From an uncultured Acidobacteriota bacterium (GTDB lineage: Bacteria; Acidobacteriota; Thermoanaerobaculia; Gp7-AA8), in assembly GCA_946887105.1 (NCBI GenBank), contig CAMPKJ010000009.1:1-47375 (forward strand): a DNA stretch of 47,375 nt. The letters are read 5' to 3'. The notes under the pieces are model-generated. The model ran no database searches. It was given only the letters and a program-made list of their open reading frames with translations, and was not told the DNA's origin. This document shows positions 16,567-24,693 of this stretch, one piece after another (positions within the stretch are counted from its first letter, which is position 1; every line of letters starts with the position of its first letter). Both the position numbers and the translations under genes were made by a program.

Positions 16567-17394
16567 TCACTCGTATCCCCACCGCACGCCCGGCAAACGT
16601 TCCAGCCGTCGCATCAGCGCGTCGAGTCCGACGCCGATCACGCCGATGAGGATCATTCCCGCCACGACGAGATCGTAGCGGTTGCCGGCGTTGCGCGCGT
16701 CGATGATCAGAAATCCGAGGCCGGAGTTCACCGCAATCATCTCGGCGGCGACGACCACCAGCCAGGCGATGCCGAGTGTGAGGCGCATGCCGACGATCAG
16801 CTGCGGCAGGATGGCCGGGAAGATCACGCTGCGCACGAGCTCGCGCGAGGTCAGGCCGAAGTTGCGTCCGGCCGCGAGATGCACGCCTTCGATGTTGTGC
16901 ACCGCGTGCACGGTGGTCATCGTGAGCGGCAGCACCGACGCGAGAAAAATCAGAAACATCGCTGACAGATCGCCGACGCCGAACCAGAGGATCGCGATCG
17001 GAATCCACGCCAGCGGCGAGATCGGCCGCAGGAGCTGCAGCATCGGATTGACCGCCAGCTCGCCGCGTCGCCACAGCCCGAGGAGCACGCCGGACGGGAT
17101 CGCGATCAGGAGCGCGCCGAGGTAACCCCAGGTGACGCGGAAGAGCGACGCCACGATGTAACGGACCAGCAGCCCTTTCTCCGCCAGCTCGACGATCGCG
17201 CGCAACGCCTGCCACGGCGTCGGCACGAGCGTCGTCGGTGACACCGCCACTGCCGCCTGCCAGGCCACGACGAACAGAGCAAGTCCTGTGAGGGGAAGAA
17301 GCCGGCGCAAATGGGGGCGGAGCGTAACATACGCATCGCGCCGGTAAGCAGCGTGTAAGCACTCGTTCGACAGAGTGAAGCCGTGCACGTTCAT
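16567..17394 (-). CDS. Orphan ABC permease, NitT/TauT type
   Basis: The product of up to 275 residues is a six-segment permease with RPISPLAWIPIAILWFGVG and AGRNFGLTSRELVRSVIFPA, closely parallel to the permease at 9394-10125. No ATPase or binding protein adjoins it; the nearest are beyond the CHAT operon on the same strand. The start is uncertain. The ATG at 17394 has GAGG four bases upstream but gives a 28-residue extension that the paralogue lacks; a TTG at 17310 would match the paralogue's length. The upstream start nearly abuts the divergent secreted-protein gene. Confidence 0.88.
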   Translation of the reverse strand: MNVHGFTLSNECLHAAYRRDAYVTLRPHLRRLLPLTGLALFVVAWQAAVAVSPTTLVPTPWQALRAIVELAEKGLLVRYIVASLFRVTWGYLGALLIAIPSGVLLGLWRRGELAVNPMLQLLRPISPLAWIPIAILWFGVGDLSAMFLIFLASVLPLTMTTVHAVHNIEGVHLAAGRNFGLTSRELVRSVIFPAILPQLIVGMRLTLGIAWLVVVAAEMIAVNSGLGFLIIDARNAGNRYDLVVAGMILIGVIGVGLDALMRRLERLPGVRWGYE

Positions 17395-17415
17395 CGATCC
17401 TCAGGGAGGCCTCTC

Positions 17416-19995
17416 ATGCTTCGACGTCTTCTGCTGTGCGCTGTCCTGCTGTTCCTCGCAATGCCCGCCGTCGCGGCGTGCGATCTCTCGATGGTGGTCT
17501 CCTGCCAGACCGGCGTGAACGGCGCTCCGAGCTCGTGCACCGCGACCACCACCAACAACGGCTCGTCGGCCTGCTCCGGCCTGGTCTACTCCGGCTGGTT
17601 CAGCGAGGAGTCGCACGAGCGCGTGCAGCTCAGCGGGCTGCAGACCACCCTGCCGCTCGATACCTGCGTCGACTCCGGCGACTTCGGCGAGTTCGTCGAC
17701 ACGGCCATCGCGTTCTGCTTCGGCGATACGTCCATCGGCGCCGGCCAGAGCTTCACGTCGACCGTGCAGATCAGCGGCGCCTCGGCGAACGTGCCGCTGG
17801 TGGCCGTCACCTGGGTCGGCAGCGAGGAAGGGGACGAAGTCGGATCCGTCTACGCATTCACGAACGTCGACACGCCCACCTGCACGCCGGCCATCAGCGC
17901 GCCGCCGGTGACGCAATCCGGCGTCGCCTACACGGTCAGCTGGAGCGCGGTGTCGGATCCGAGCGCGCAGTTCATCGTCGAGGAATCGACCAGCGCCGAC
18001 TTCTCCTCGAACGTCACGCAGACGCAGGTCAACGGCCTTTCGAAGACCTACTTCCACGACAACCTGGCCACGAGCACGACGTACTACTACCGCGTGCGCG
18101 CCACGAACTGCAGCGGCGGCGCCACTCCGTTCTCGCGCGTCGCGCAGACCGTCGTGCAAGCCGTGCGGCCATCATCGACGCGCGGTGCCGACGCCGCGGT
18201 GCCGTTCGGCAGCACGACGCCCGTGCAGTACAAGGTGTTCATCCCCGGACGCGCGACGCCGATGCGCTTCACCGCATCCATGGACCGGCCGTATCTCTCC
18301 GTCACGCCTGCCGAGGGGACGCTTCCGGCGAACGGCATCGAGCTGACGGTGATCGCGGTGCCGGGCGGTCTGCCTCCGGGCGCGAGCACCGGCGCGTTGC
18401 GCGTGGAGCTGTTCGACCTCACCGGTGCGCGCGGCATCTCCGTGAATGCCGGTACGACCCTCAACATCCCGATCTCGATCAGTCTGGTCACGCCGGTGGC
18501 GCCGGGCACGAAGACGCTGCCGCCCGCGAATGCGCTGATCATCCCGGTGGTCACGCACATCAACGCCGCGACGGGGCCGTTCCTCTCCGACGTCCGCCTG
18601 ACCAACGCCGGCGCGTCCGCGGTGAACTACCAGATCACGATGACGCCCACGCAGACCGACGCGACGCAGAGCAGCAAGATCACGCAGATCACGGTCGACG
18701 GGCAGCAGACCATCGCGCTCAACGACATCGTGAAGAACTTCTTCGGCTACGGCGCGACCGCGAATCCGTCGGACGTCGGCTTCGGCTCGCTCGAAATCCG
18801 CCCGCTCAATAGTTCGTCGATGTCGACGTACGCATCGAGCCGCACCTACGCGAGCACCGTCAGCGGCACGTTCGGCCAGTTCATCGCGGCGATGCCGTTC
18901 ACGCGCTTCGCCACACAGCGGTTGTCCGGCATTCCGATTCCGGGCGAGGTCACGCCGTCGACGCTGCTCTCGCTGCAGCACGTCGCGCAGTCGTCGAAGT
19001 TCCGCACGAACCTCGGCATCGTGGAAGGCGCCGGCGAGCCCGCCAGCGGCAAGATCCGCATCTACGACACGCTCGGTACGATACTGAAGGAAGTGCCGTT
19101 CAGCCTCCTCCCCGGCGAGCATCGCCAGATGAACCGCTTCATCCAGCTCGACGGCGGAATCGCGACGCTCGAAGATGGACGCATCGAGATCGAAGTGGAA
19201 TCGCTCACCGGCGCCGTGACGGCGTACGCGTCGGTGCTCGACAACGTCACCACCGATCCGCTGGCGGTGATGCCGGTCGATACGGGCAGGATCAGCGCGA
19301 CGCGTTACGTCGTTCCCGGCATCGCCGACCTGCCCAGCGGGCAGCAGAATTTCCACTCCGATCTGCGCCTCTACAACGGCGGCACGACCGACGTGCCGGT
19401 CAACCTCACCTTCCATCCCGGCAATGGCTTCGCCGGATTCGGAACGCCGGTGACGGCGGCGCCGCGGACGATCCGCGCGGGCGAAGTGCTGGTGCTCGAC
19501 AACGTGCTGCCGGCACTCTTCGACAAGTCGGGAACGGGCGGCTCGATCCTCATCACCACGGCCGCGAATTCGTCGCTCGTCGCCACCGGCCGTACGTACA
19601 CGTCGGTCCCGAACAACGGCACGTTCGGACAGTTCATCCCGGGCGTCACGCCGTCGGAAGGGATCGGCGCGGGAGAGCGCGCGCTGCAGATCCTGCAGCT
19701 CGAGGAATCGGACCAGTTCCGCTCGAATGTCGGCCTGACCGAGCTGACCGGCAACGGCGCGACCGTGCGGCTCACGCTCACGCTTCCGGACACGAAGGTG
19801 ACCGCTTCGACGGAGGTCACGCTCGCGCCGAACGAGTTCCGCCAGCTGCGCCCGATTCTCGGATTGAATCCCGGCCAGCAGACCTACAACGCGCGACTGT
19901 CGATCGAGGTGATCGGCGGAAGCGGCCGCGTGACGGCATACGGATCGGTGATCGACAACGAGAGCAAGGATCCGACGTACGTGCCGGCGCAGTAG
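17416..19995 (+). CDS. Large secreted protein with FnIII-like domain and two-fold repeat
   Basis: The 859-residue protein begins at an ATG with GGGAGG eight bases upstream and has a clear signal peptide (MLRRLLLCAVLLFLAMPAVAA). A fibronectin-type-III-like domain lies at about 155-245 (YTVSWSAVSD and TTYYYRVRATN). The C-terminal half contains two similar modules, each around a GTFGQFI sequence followed by LQ...QSSKFRTNLGI or LQ...SDQFRSNVGL and ending ...GRVTAYGSVIDN-like. No catalytic motif is visible; a cell-surface or extracellular structural role is likely. It is convergent with the anti-sigma gene, nine bases separating the stops. Confidence 0.88.
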   Translation: MLRRLLLCAVLLFLAMPAVAACDLSMVVSCQTGVNGAPSSCTATTTNNGSSACSGLVYSGWFSEESHERVQLSGLQTTLPLDTCVDSGDFGEFVDTAIAFCFGDTSIGAGQSFTSTVQISGASANVPLVAVTWVGSEEGDEVGSVYAFTNVDTPTCTPAISAPPVTQSGVAYTVSWSAVSDPSAQFIVEESTSADFSSNVTQTQVNGLSKTYFHDNLATSTTYYYRVRATNCSGGATPFSRVAQTVVQAVRPSSTRGADAAVPFGSTTPVQYKVFIPGRATPMRFTASMDRPYLSVTPAEGTLPANGIELTVIAVPGGLPPGASTGALRVELFDLTGARGISVNAGTTLNIPISISLVTPVAPGTKTLPPANALIIPVVTHINAATGPFLSDVRLTNAGASAVNYQITMTPTQTDATQSSKITQITVDGQQTIALNDIVKNFFGYGATANPSDVGFGSLEIRPLNSSSMSTYASSRTYASTVSGTFGQFIAAMPFTRFATQRLSGIPIPGEVTPSTLLSLQHVAQSSKFRTNLGIVEGAGEPASGKIRIYDTLGTILKEVPFSLLPGEHRQMNRFIQLDGGIATLEDGRIEIEVESLTGAVTAYASVLDNVTTDPLAVMPVDTGRISATRYVVPGIADLPSGQQNFHSDLRLYNGGTTDVPVNLTFHPGNGFAGFGTPVTAAPRTIRAGEVLVLDNVLPALFDKSGTGGSILITTAANSSLVATGRTYTSVPNNGTFGQFIPGVTPSEGIGAGERALQILQLEESDQFRSNVGLTELTGNGATVRLTLTLPDTKVTASTEVTLAPNEFRQLRPILGLNPGQQTYNARLSIEVIGGSGRVTAYGSVIDNESKDPTYVPAQ

Positions 19996-20004
19996 GGTGC
20001 GTCT

Positions 20005-20847
20005 CTACAGAGAAGGATCGGCGCGGAGGGCGTCCCTGTTCTGGGTCGCCTCCGCTGCCCATTCGGAATTCGGGTCGAGTTTCAGGTAGTCGTCCCAGGC
20101 ACGGATGGCGTCCTCGCTCCTGCCGAGCGCCTCGAGCGCGGCTGCGCGATTCCACGCTGCCTCGGCGCTCTGCTTGCGTTTCCACACGTCGTCTGAAAGC
20201 TGGAGCGCGCGCGCCAGCGCAGCAGCGTCATTCCTCCACCCGCCATACGCGAGCAACGCTGCAGCGAGATCCACCGCGATGGCGTCGCGCTCGTCACCGC
20301 TCGCACCGGCATGCGCCTTGTCGAGCGTTTGCATGGCACCATCGAGCTCCTCGGCGTTGGTCGCGGTGAAAAGAAAGGCCAGACCCTGGACGTGCGGGTC
20401 TTTTGCGTCCGCGGCGATTCCGTACAGCGTCGCTTTGCCGTCGTCGTCCGATCTCAGTTCGCCGCGCAATTTCGGCGGCTCCTTCTTGTACGGGGCGCCA
20501 CCGGTGCGGCCTGAGCCGGGCCGGAACGCGAGCGATTGCACCGCCGTGTTCACGTCGTCGATGTCCGGCCCGTACACGAACGCCGGCTTCAACACGACGA
20601 TCGCGAGCACCGCGGCGGCTGCCAGCGCAGCGGCCGTGGCAAACCAGCCAAACGGTCCACGAACGACATTTGCGGGCATCTCGCTCATCTCGAGATCCGT
20701 CGCCATCAGCACGAGCTCCCTGCATTCGCCGCAGGAGGCCAGGTGCTTCGTGACTTCCATGCGGGTGGCGGCATCGAGCCGGTCATCGACGTACGCGGCC
20801 AGGGTTTCTTCAGTCGGGCAATTGGTCTTCAACATGGGAGCGGTCAT
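20005..20847 (-). CDS. Membrane anti-sigma factor: zf-HC2 domain plus TPR-like extracytoplasmic domain
   Basis: The 280-residue protein has an N-terminal anti-sigma zinc finger (His35, Cys39, Cys42 in HLASCGEC), one transmembrane helix (about 67-86), and a C-terminal TPR-like domain (about 150-275). Such proteins hold a cognate sigma factor at the membrane until a signal arrives. The C-terminal domain aligns with residues 108-226 of the CHAT protein: HVQGLAFL with HVRGLALL, VDLAAALLAYG with NDLAAAHFQCA, AAWNRAAALEALG with SAWTRAMLLEQLN, and NSEWAAEA with DSAWAEEA. It follows the sigma-factor gene by 105 bp on the same strand. AGGAGACGGAG precedes its ATG. Confidence 0.9.
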   Translation of the reverse strand: MTAPMLKTNCPTEETLAAYVDDRLDAATRMEVTKHLASCGECRELVLMATDLEMSEMPANVVRGPFGWFATAAALAAAAVLAIVVLKPAFVYGPDIDDVNTAVQSLAFRPGSGRTGGAPYKKEPPKLRGELRSDDDGKATLYGIAADAKDPHVQGLAFLFTATNAEELDGAMQTLDKAHAGASGDERDAIAVDLAAALLAYGGWRNDAAALARALQLSDDVWKRKQSAEAAWNRAAALEALGRSEDAIRAWDDYLKLDPNSEWAAEATQNRDALRADPSL

Positions 20848-20952
20848 CTCCGTCTCCTCTCTCCGCCGTTGACCGTCTCGTGCCCACCTCGGTGATTGGA
20901 GGGACCGAACGACTGGATTTCCCGGGATGGCAGGACGTCGAGGTGGATTTCC

Positions 20953-21717
20953 TCAAACATCCACACCACCAAGCAGCCCCGTCAGGTCCGATTGGCTGAG
21001 TCCGGCATTTTCCAGTTCCCGGCGGAGAAAGAGGAAAAGGCGGTCCAGCCGCTTATACAACTTCTTCTGGTCGAGATGCAGGGCACGTGCAATGTCCGGC
21101 ACGCGCCGCGCGTCCCAGAAACGCATTTGCAGGATCAGCTGATCCTCGACATCCGTCGTCTGGATGAGGTCATCCAGCTTTTGCACTGCCTGACGCAACG
21201 TGCGCCCGCGGTCGCTGGCTTCGATCCGCTCGTACGCATCCGGCTCCACCGCCACGACATCCGGCACCGTATCTTCAGCCACGACGACCGTCCGCGGATT
21301 GCGCGGCGGCAGGCGCAGATAGATGGCCTCCAACTGGGCGATGGTGTACGGGGAATCTCCCGTCGTCAGCACGCTCACTGCTTCCGACCACGTCAGCCCA
21401 TCGCGCGACAGAAGACGCTCGAGCGTGATGGCCGTGGGACCGAGCCGCTTGGCCTCGGCGGAGGGCCGCCATTTCCCCCACTGCTCGACCCGCCACTGCA
21501 TGAACAGACGGCCGATGACCGTGGTCAGATAGGTGGAGAGACTGCTGCGCCCCTCGAACTTGCGCATCACGGCGTAGTCGTTGTCGAGGAGGCGGACGCG
21601 CACTTCCTGCACGAACTCCTCGGCTTCGGAGGCGTCGAGGTGATAGCGCCGCGCAACGCACGCAGCGATGCGTTCGATGGTCCCGAGGTTCTGAAGATAC
21701 CTATCTTCCGGCTTCAT
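20953..21717 (-). CDS. RNA polymerase sigma-70-family factor (ECF-like)
   Basis: The 254-residue protein has sigma region 2 near residues 15-85 (DASEAEEFVQEVRVRLL, then FEGRSSLSTYLTTVIGR) and a region 4 helix-turn-helix near 200-235 (ILQMRFWDARRVPDIARAL). It is longer than a typical ECF factor because about 80 residues separate the two regions. With the next gene, a zf-HC2 membrane anti-sigma factor, it forms a standard sigma/anti-sigma pair. It is divergent from the Irr-like gene with a 138-bp shared intergenic region. Its regulon cannot be read here, but homology between the anti-sigma and CHAT proteins suggests the CHAT operon as a candidate target. Confidence 0.9.
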   Translation of the reverse strand: MKPEDRYLQNLGTIERIAACVARRYHLDASEAEEFVQEVRVRLLDNDYAVMRKFEGRSSLSTYLTTVIGRLFMQWRVEQWGKWRPSAEAKRLGPTAITLERLLSRDGLTWSEAVSVLTTGDSPYTIAQLEAIYLRLPPRNPRTVVVAEDTVPDVVAVEPDAYERIEASDRGRTLRQAVQKLDDLIQTTDVEDQLILQMRFWDARRVPDIARALHLDQKKLYKRLDRLFLFLRRELENAGLSQSDLTGLLGGVDV

Positions 21718-21825
21718 CCCCTGCCCGCACTGACCGAATTGATGGAACGAAGGAAGTCTAGCAGGCAGGAGCGAAGAAGTGTCGCAACGAATGAGAGTCT
21801 GGCAAGCTGAGACACGATCCGACTC

Positions 21826-21856
21826 TTGACAAGATCGTGATTTAGACTTAGTCTAA
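21826..21856 (+). promoter_or_regulatory. Irr/Fur-type box (ICE-like) at the start of the Irr-like gene
   Basis: TTAGACTTAGTCTAA (21842-21856) is a perfect 7-1-7 inverted repeat that overlaps the A of the ATG. It resembles the iron control element bound by Irr (TTTAGAA-N3-TTCTAAA) and also the PerR/Fur box layout. A TTGACA lies at 21826-21831, and TAGTCT 17 nt further is a possible -10. That would place the RNA start near the start codon and suggests autoregulation by steric block. Confidence 0.7.
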
Positions 21857-22302
21857 TGTTCGTGCAGACGAAAGACACCGCCACGACGCTCCGCGACAGC
21901 GGAATCCAGCCCTCGGCGCAGCGGGTCGCGGTGGGCGATTACGTCCTGTTCACGCACGAGCATCCTTCCGCCGACCTGGTCTGGAAGCGCGTCCGGGAGC
22001 GCTTCCCCTGGATCTCCCGCGCCACCGTCTACAACACCCTCAATCTCTTCGTCGACAAAGGGTTGCTGCAGCGTCTCAACCTCAGCGAGGACAGCATCGT
22101 CTTCGATCCCATCACCGAGACGCACCATCACTTCATCGACGAGAAGAGCGGGGCCATTCACGACGTGCCGTGGGACCGCGTGCAGGTGTGCAACATCGAG
22201 TCGCTCCGCGAGTTCGAGGTGCACGACTACCAGGTGGTGATGCGCGGATCGGTACGCGGCTCCCCGCGCGTTTCAACGAAGGGCTCGCGCCGCAAACACT
22301 AG
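21856..22302 (+). CDS. Fur-superfamily regulator, Irr-like
   Basis: The 148-residue protein has the Fur winged helix (HPSADLVWKRVRERFPWIS, RATVYNTLNLFVDKGLL). It lacks the CxxC structural zinc pairs of Fur and PerR and has instead a triple His (HHH, about 90-92) and DVPWDRVQVCNIESL, as in the haem-responsive Irr branch. The downstream genes are ahpC and ahpD, linking it to peroxide defence and iron. The ATG overlaps its palindromic box. If transcription starts inside the box, the GTG at 21862 could be the real start. Confidence 0.88.
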   Translation: MFVQTKDTATTLRDSGIQPSAQRVAVGDYVLFTHEHPSADLVWKRVRERFPWISRATVYNTLNLFVDKGLLQRLNLSEDSIVFDPITETHHHFIDEKSGAIHDVPWDRVQVCNIESLREFEVHDYQVVMRGSVRGSPRVSTKGSRRKH

Positions 22303-22363
22303 TCCACACGAAGCCCGGCCTGCCTGCCGGCAGCGGGCGATATTCAAAAGGAGAGAAGTAAAC

Positions 22364-22900
22364 ATGTTGACTGTTGGCGATCAGTTCCCCGATTTCAAGC
22401 TCACCGCGAACGTTGGCCGCGAGAAGGGCAAAGAGTTCAAAACCGTCACGAACAAGGACTTCGATGGCAAGTGGCTGGTCTTCTATGCCTATCCGAAGGA
22501 CTTCACGTTCATCTGCCCGACCGAGATCGTCGAGTTCGGCAAGCACACCCAGGACTTCGCCGATCGCGATGCGGTGGTGCTCGGCGGCTCCACGGACAAC
22601 GAGTACTCGCACCTGGCGTGGCGCAACGCGCATCCCGATCTCGCCGATCTGCCCACGCCGCTCGTGCACATCAACCCCACCCTGGCCAATGAGCTCGGCA
22701 TCATCCACAAGGAAGGCGGCGTGGCCCTGCGCGTGACGTTCGTCGTCGATCCGAACGGCGTGGTCCGCTCGGTCAGCGCGTACGACCTCTCGGTCGGCCG
22801 CAACGTCGGCGAGGTGCTGCGCACGCTCGACGCGCTGCAGTCGGACGAGCTTTGCCCCTGCAACTGGCAGAAGGGCGAAGAGACCATCAAGGTGGCCTGA
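22364..22900 (+). CDS. ahpC: Peroxiredoxin AhpC
   Basis: The 178-residue 2-Cys peroxiredoxin reduces hydrogen and organic peroxides. The peroxidatic Cys51 lies in FTFICPTE, and resolving cysteines are in LCPCNW (about 164 and 166). The Shine-Dalgarno AAAGGAGAG precedes the ATG. It follows the Irr-like gene by 61 bp and precedes ahpD by 2 bp. The pairing with AhpD suggests reduction through AhpD rather than AhpF. Confidence 0.96.
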   Translation: MLTVGDQFPDFKLTANVGREKGKEFKTVTNKDFDGKWLVFYAYPKDFTFICPTEIVEFGKHTQDFADRDAVVLGGSTDNEYSHLAWRNAHPDLADLPTPLVHINPTLANELGIIHKEGGVALRVTFVVDPNGVVRSVSAYDLSVGRNVGEVLRTLDALQSDELCPCNWQKGEETIKVA

Positions 22901-22902
22901 TC

Positions 22903-23445
22903 ATGAATGCCGTCGAAGAGCTTCGCGCCTCGATTCCCGAGGCGGCCAAAGACATCAGGCTGAACCTGCAGAGCGTTCTGCAGCCGGGAGCTCTCTCGCC
23001 GGCGCAACGTTGGGGAGTGGCGATCGCTTCGGCGGTCGCCACTCGCAATGCGCGCCTGCGCGACGCGCTCCTCCACGACGCGCGCGCGGAGGTGGGCGCG
23101 GACGTCATCGACGACGCGCTGGCAGCGGCCGCGCTGATGGCGATGAACAACGTCTATTACCGCTTCCGCCACATGATCGGCAAAGAGTCGTACTCGCAGA
23201 TGCCGGCCCGCCTGCGCATGCAGCGCATCGTGAAACCCTCATCGAACAAAGTCGACTTCGAGCTGTTCTGCCTGGCCGTGAGCGCCATCAACGGCTGCGA
23301 GATGTGCCTCCGGTCCCACGAGGATGTGGTGATCAAGGGCGGCTTGTCGGAGGATCAGGTCCACGACGCCGTGCGCATCGCGGCGACGGTGAACGCGGCC
23401 GCGCTGGCCATCGAGTTGCCGGTGATGGAAGTGGCTCTCGCGTAA
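22903..23445 (+). CDS. ahpD: Alkyl hydroperoxide reductase AhpD
   Basis: The 180-residue carboxymuconolactone-decarboxylase-family protein has the AhpD active site GCEMCLRSHE (Cys132, Cys135, His139). In characterised systems AhpD passes electrons to AhpC. The frame opens further upstream, but the ATG two bases after the ahpC stop begins the conserved sequence and is chosen. A 9-bp hairpin follows the stop. Confidence 0.94.
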   Translation: MNAVEELRASIPEAAKDIRLNLQSVLQPGALSPAQRWGVAIASAVATRNARLRDALLHDARAEVGADVIDDALAAAALMAMNNVYYRFRHMIGKESYSQMPARLRMQRIVKPSSNKVDFELFCLAVSAINGCEMCLRSHEDVVIKGGLSEDQVHDAVRIAATVNAAALAIELPVMEVALA

Positions 23446-23448
23446 TTG

Positions 23449-23472
23449 GCAGGGGCGCCAGAACGCCCCTGC
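23449..23472. terminator. Hairpin between convergent ahpD and metalloprotease genes
   Basis: GCAGGGGCG (23449-23457) and CGCCCCTGC (23464-23472) form a perfect 9-bp stem with a CCAGAA loop. No U-run follows on either strand, so termination efficiency is uncertain. Confidence 0.5.
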
Positions 23473-23480
23473 AGTTCGCG

Positions 23481-24683
23481 TCAGTCGACGAAGAACACGT
23501 CATATGTCGTTTGCGAATGCGGGCGCCCGTGTTTGTCGACGACGATCGCTTTCGCTTTGAACCGGAAGATGTTCCCGTGACGATCACGATGGTTGGAACG
23601 CGTGTACTTCGTGTCGATCGACACAATGCCCGAGGAGACGCTTTCGAGCTCCTGCGATTGAGAGACGCCATCGTGATTCCGGTCGGTCCACACCGCGAGG
23701 AACTCCCAGATCGCATCGTTCGCGCTGATCACTGAATCGCCGTTCCCGCCCACCGCGCCTTCGTCGTATTCGGCGAGCGCTTCGTACCCATTCGGAGCAA
23801 CCTCGCCCGATTGGAGCCGCATCGCGTTGCCGAAGAGCTCGCGGCCGTCATCGATCCCGCCATTGCCATTTCGATCGAGCACCAGGAACGCGTCGCCGGT
23901 CGCGCCCTGTGTCCACGAAATACGATCCGGCGTGCCGTCGGCGTCAATGTCGAACGTTACACCGCCGCCGAGACTCGACAGGTCGAATCCATTGTCGTCG
24001 AGGTCGATGATGATGGGTGAGACGCCGCCCGACGGCGTCGTCGTTGGTTCCGGAGGACAAGTCGTGCCGTCGCACAGCGTCCAGCAGCGCAAGTTGCAGT
24101 AGTCCTGCTGTTCGCGTTCGGTGGTCCATAGCCGTTCGACTGCCTGGCAGTCGTCGGACTCGATGGTTGGAACTTCGTTGGCAACCGGCCGGCCCATGAC
24201 GCGACCGTCGCAGGAAGGGTCGGTGCTGACGTCCGCGAGTCCGAGGGCGTGCCCGAGCTCGTGCAGGATCGTTCCGAGGGAGCGCGGCTCGCAGGGATAT
24301 GTTTGTCCGGTGTCCAGGCTCCTCCCCGTCTCGAAGAGTCTGATCCTGCCTCCGGTATTTGCGCCGTAGTCGTTCGCCTGGTAGTCACCACACGACTTCA
24401 GGTCATTCGTCGATTCACCCGAGTAATAAGTGATCTCCACTTGAATATCGGAGGAACTGCAGCCGCCGGTCAATAGCGATGGCATCGTGTCGCCTGACCA
24501 GCAGCGACTGTTCCACAGTTCGGCGGCAGTGGCGACATCATCAGCCATCGGGTAATTGACATTTTCCACGCACACGGATGAGCCGACGGTCGTGGAGCGA
24601 TAGTAGGATTTCACGGAACAATCGGCGTGAGCCGTGATCGGCAGGACGACCAAGGAAGCGAGGACCATCCACCGGTTCCGCAT
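23481..24683 (-). CDS. Secreted matrixin-like zinc metalloprotease with calcium-binding-like repeats
   Basis: The 400-residue protein has a signal peptide (MRNRWMVLASLVVLPITAHA) and a metzincin motif, HELGHALGLAD (141-151), whose third ligand would be Asp151. It has many cysteines in the catalytic half. The C-terminal half holds Asp/Asn-rich loops that look like EF-hand or thrombospondin-3-type calcium sites (DLDDNGFD, DIDADGTPD, DRNGNGGIDD, TDRNHDG). The ATG at 24683 with AGGTGG six bases upstream is preferred over an in-frame upstream start. It follows the unknown gene at 24694-25455 by 10 bp, probably as an operon. Confidence 0.88.
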   Translation of the reverse strand: MRNRWMVLASLVVLPITAHADCSVKSYYRSTTVGSSVCVENVNYPMADDVATAAELWNSRCWSGDTMPSLLTGGCSSSDIQVEITYYSGESTNDLKSCGDYQANDYGANTGGRIRLFETGRSLDTGQTYPCEPRSLGTILHELGHALGLADVSTDPSCDGRVMGRPVANEVPTIESDDCQAVERLWTTEREQQDYCNLRCWTLCDGTTCPPEPTTTPSGGVSPIIIDLDDNGFDLSSLGGGVTFDIDADGTPDRISWTQGATGDAFLVLDRNGNGGIDDGRELFGNAMRLQSGEVAPNGYEALAEYDEGAVGGNGDSVISANDAIWEFLAVWTDRNHDGVSQSQELESVSSGIVSIDTKYTRSNHRDRHGNIFRFKAKAIVVDKHGRPHSQTTYDVFFVD

Positions 24684-24693
24684 CTCCGACCAC

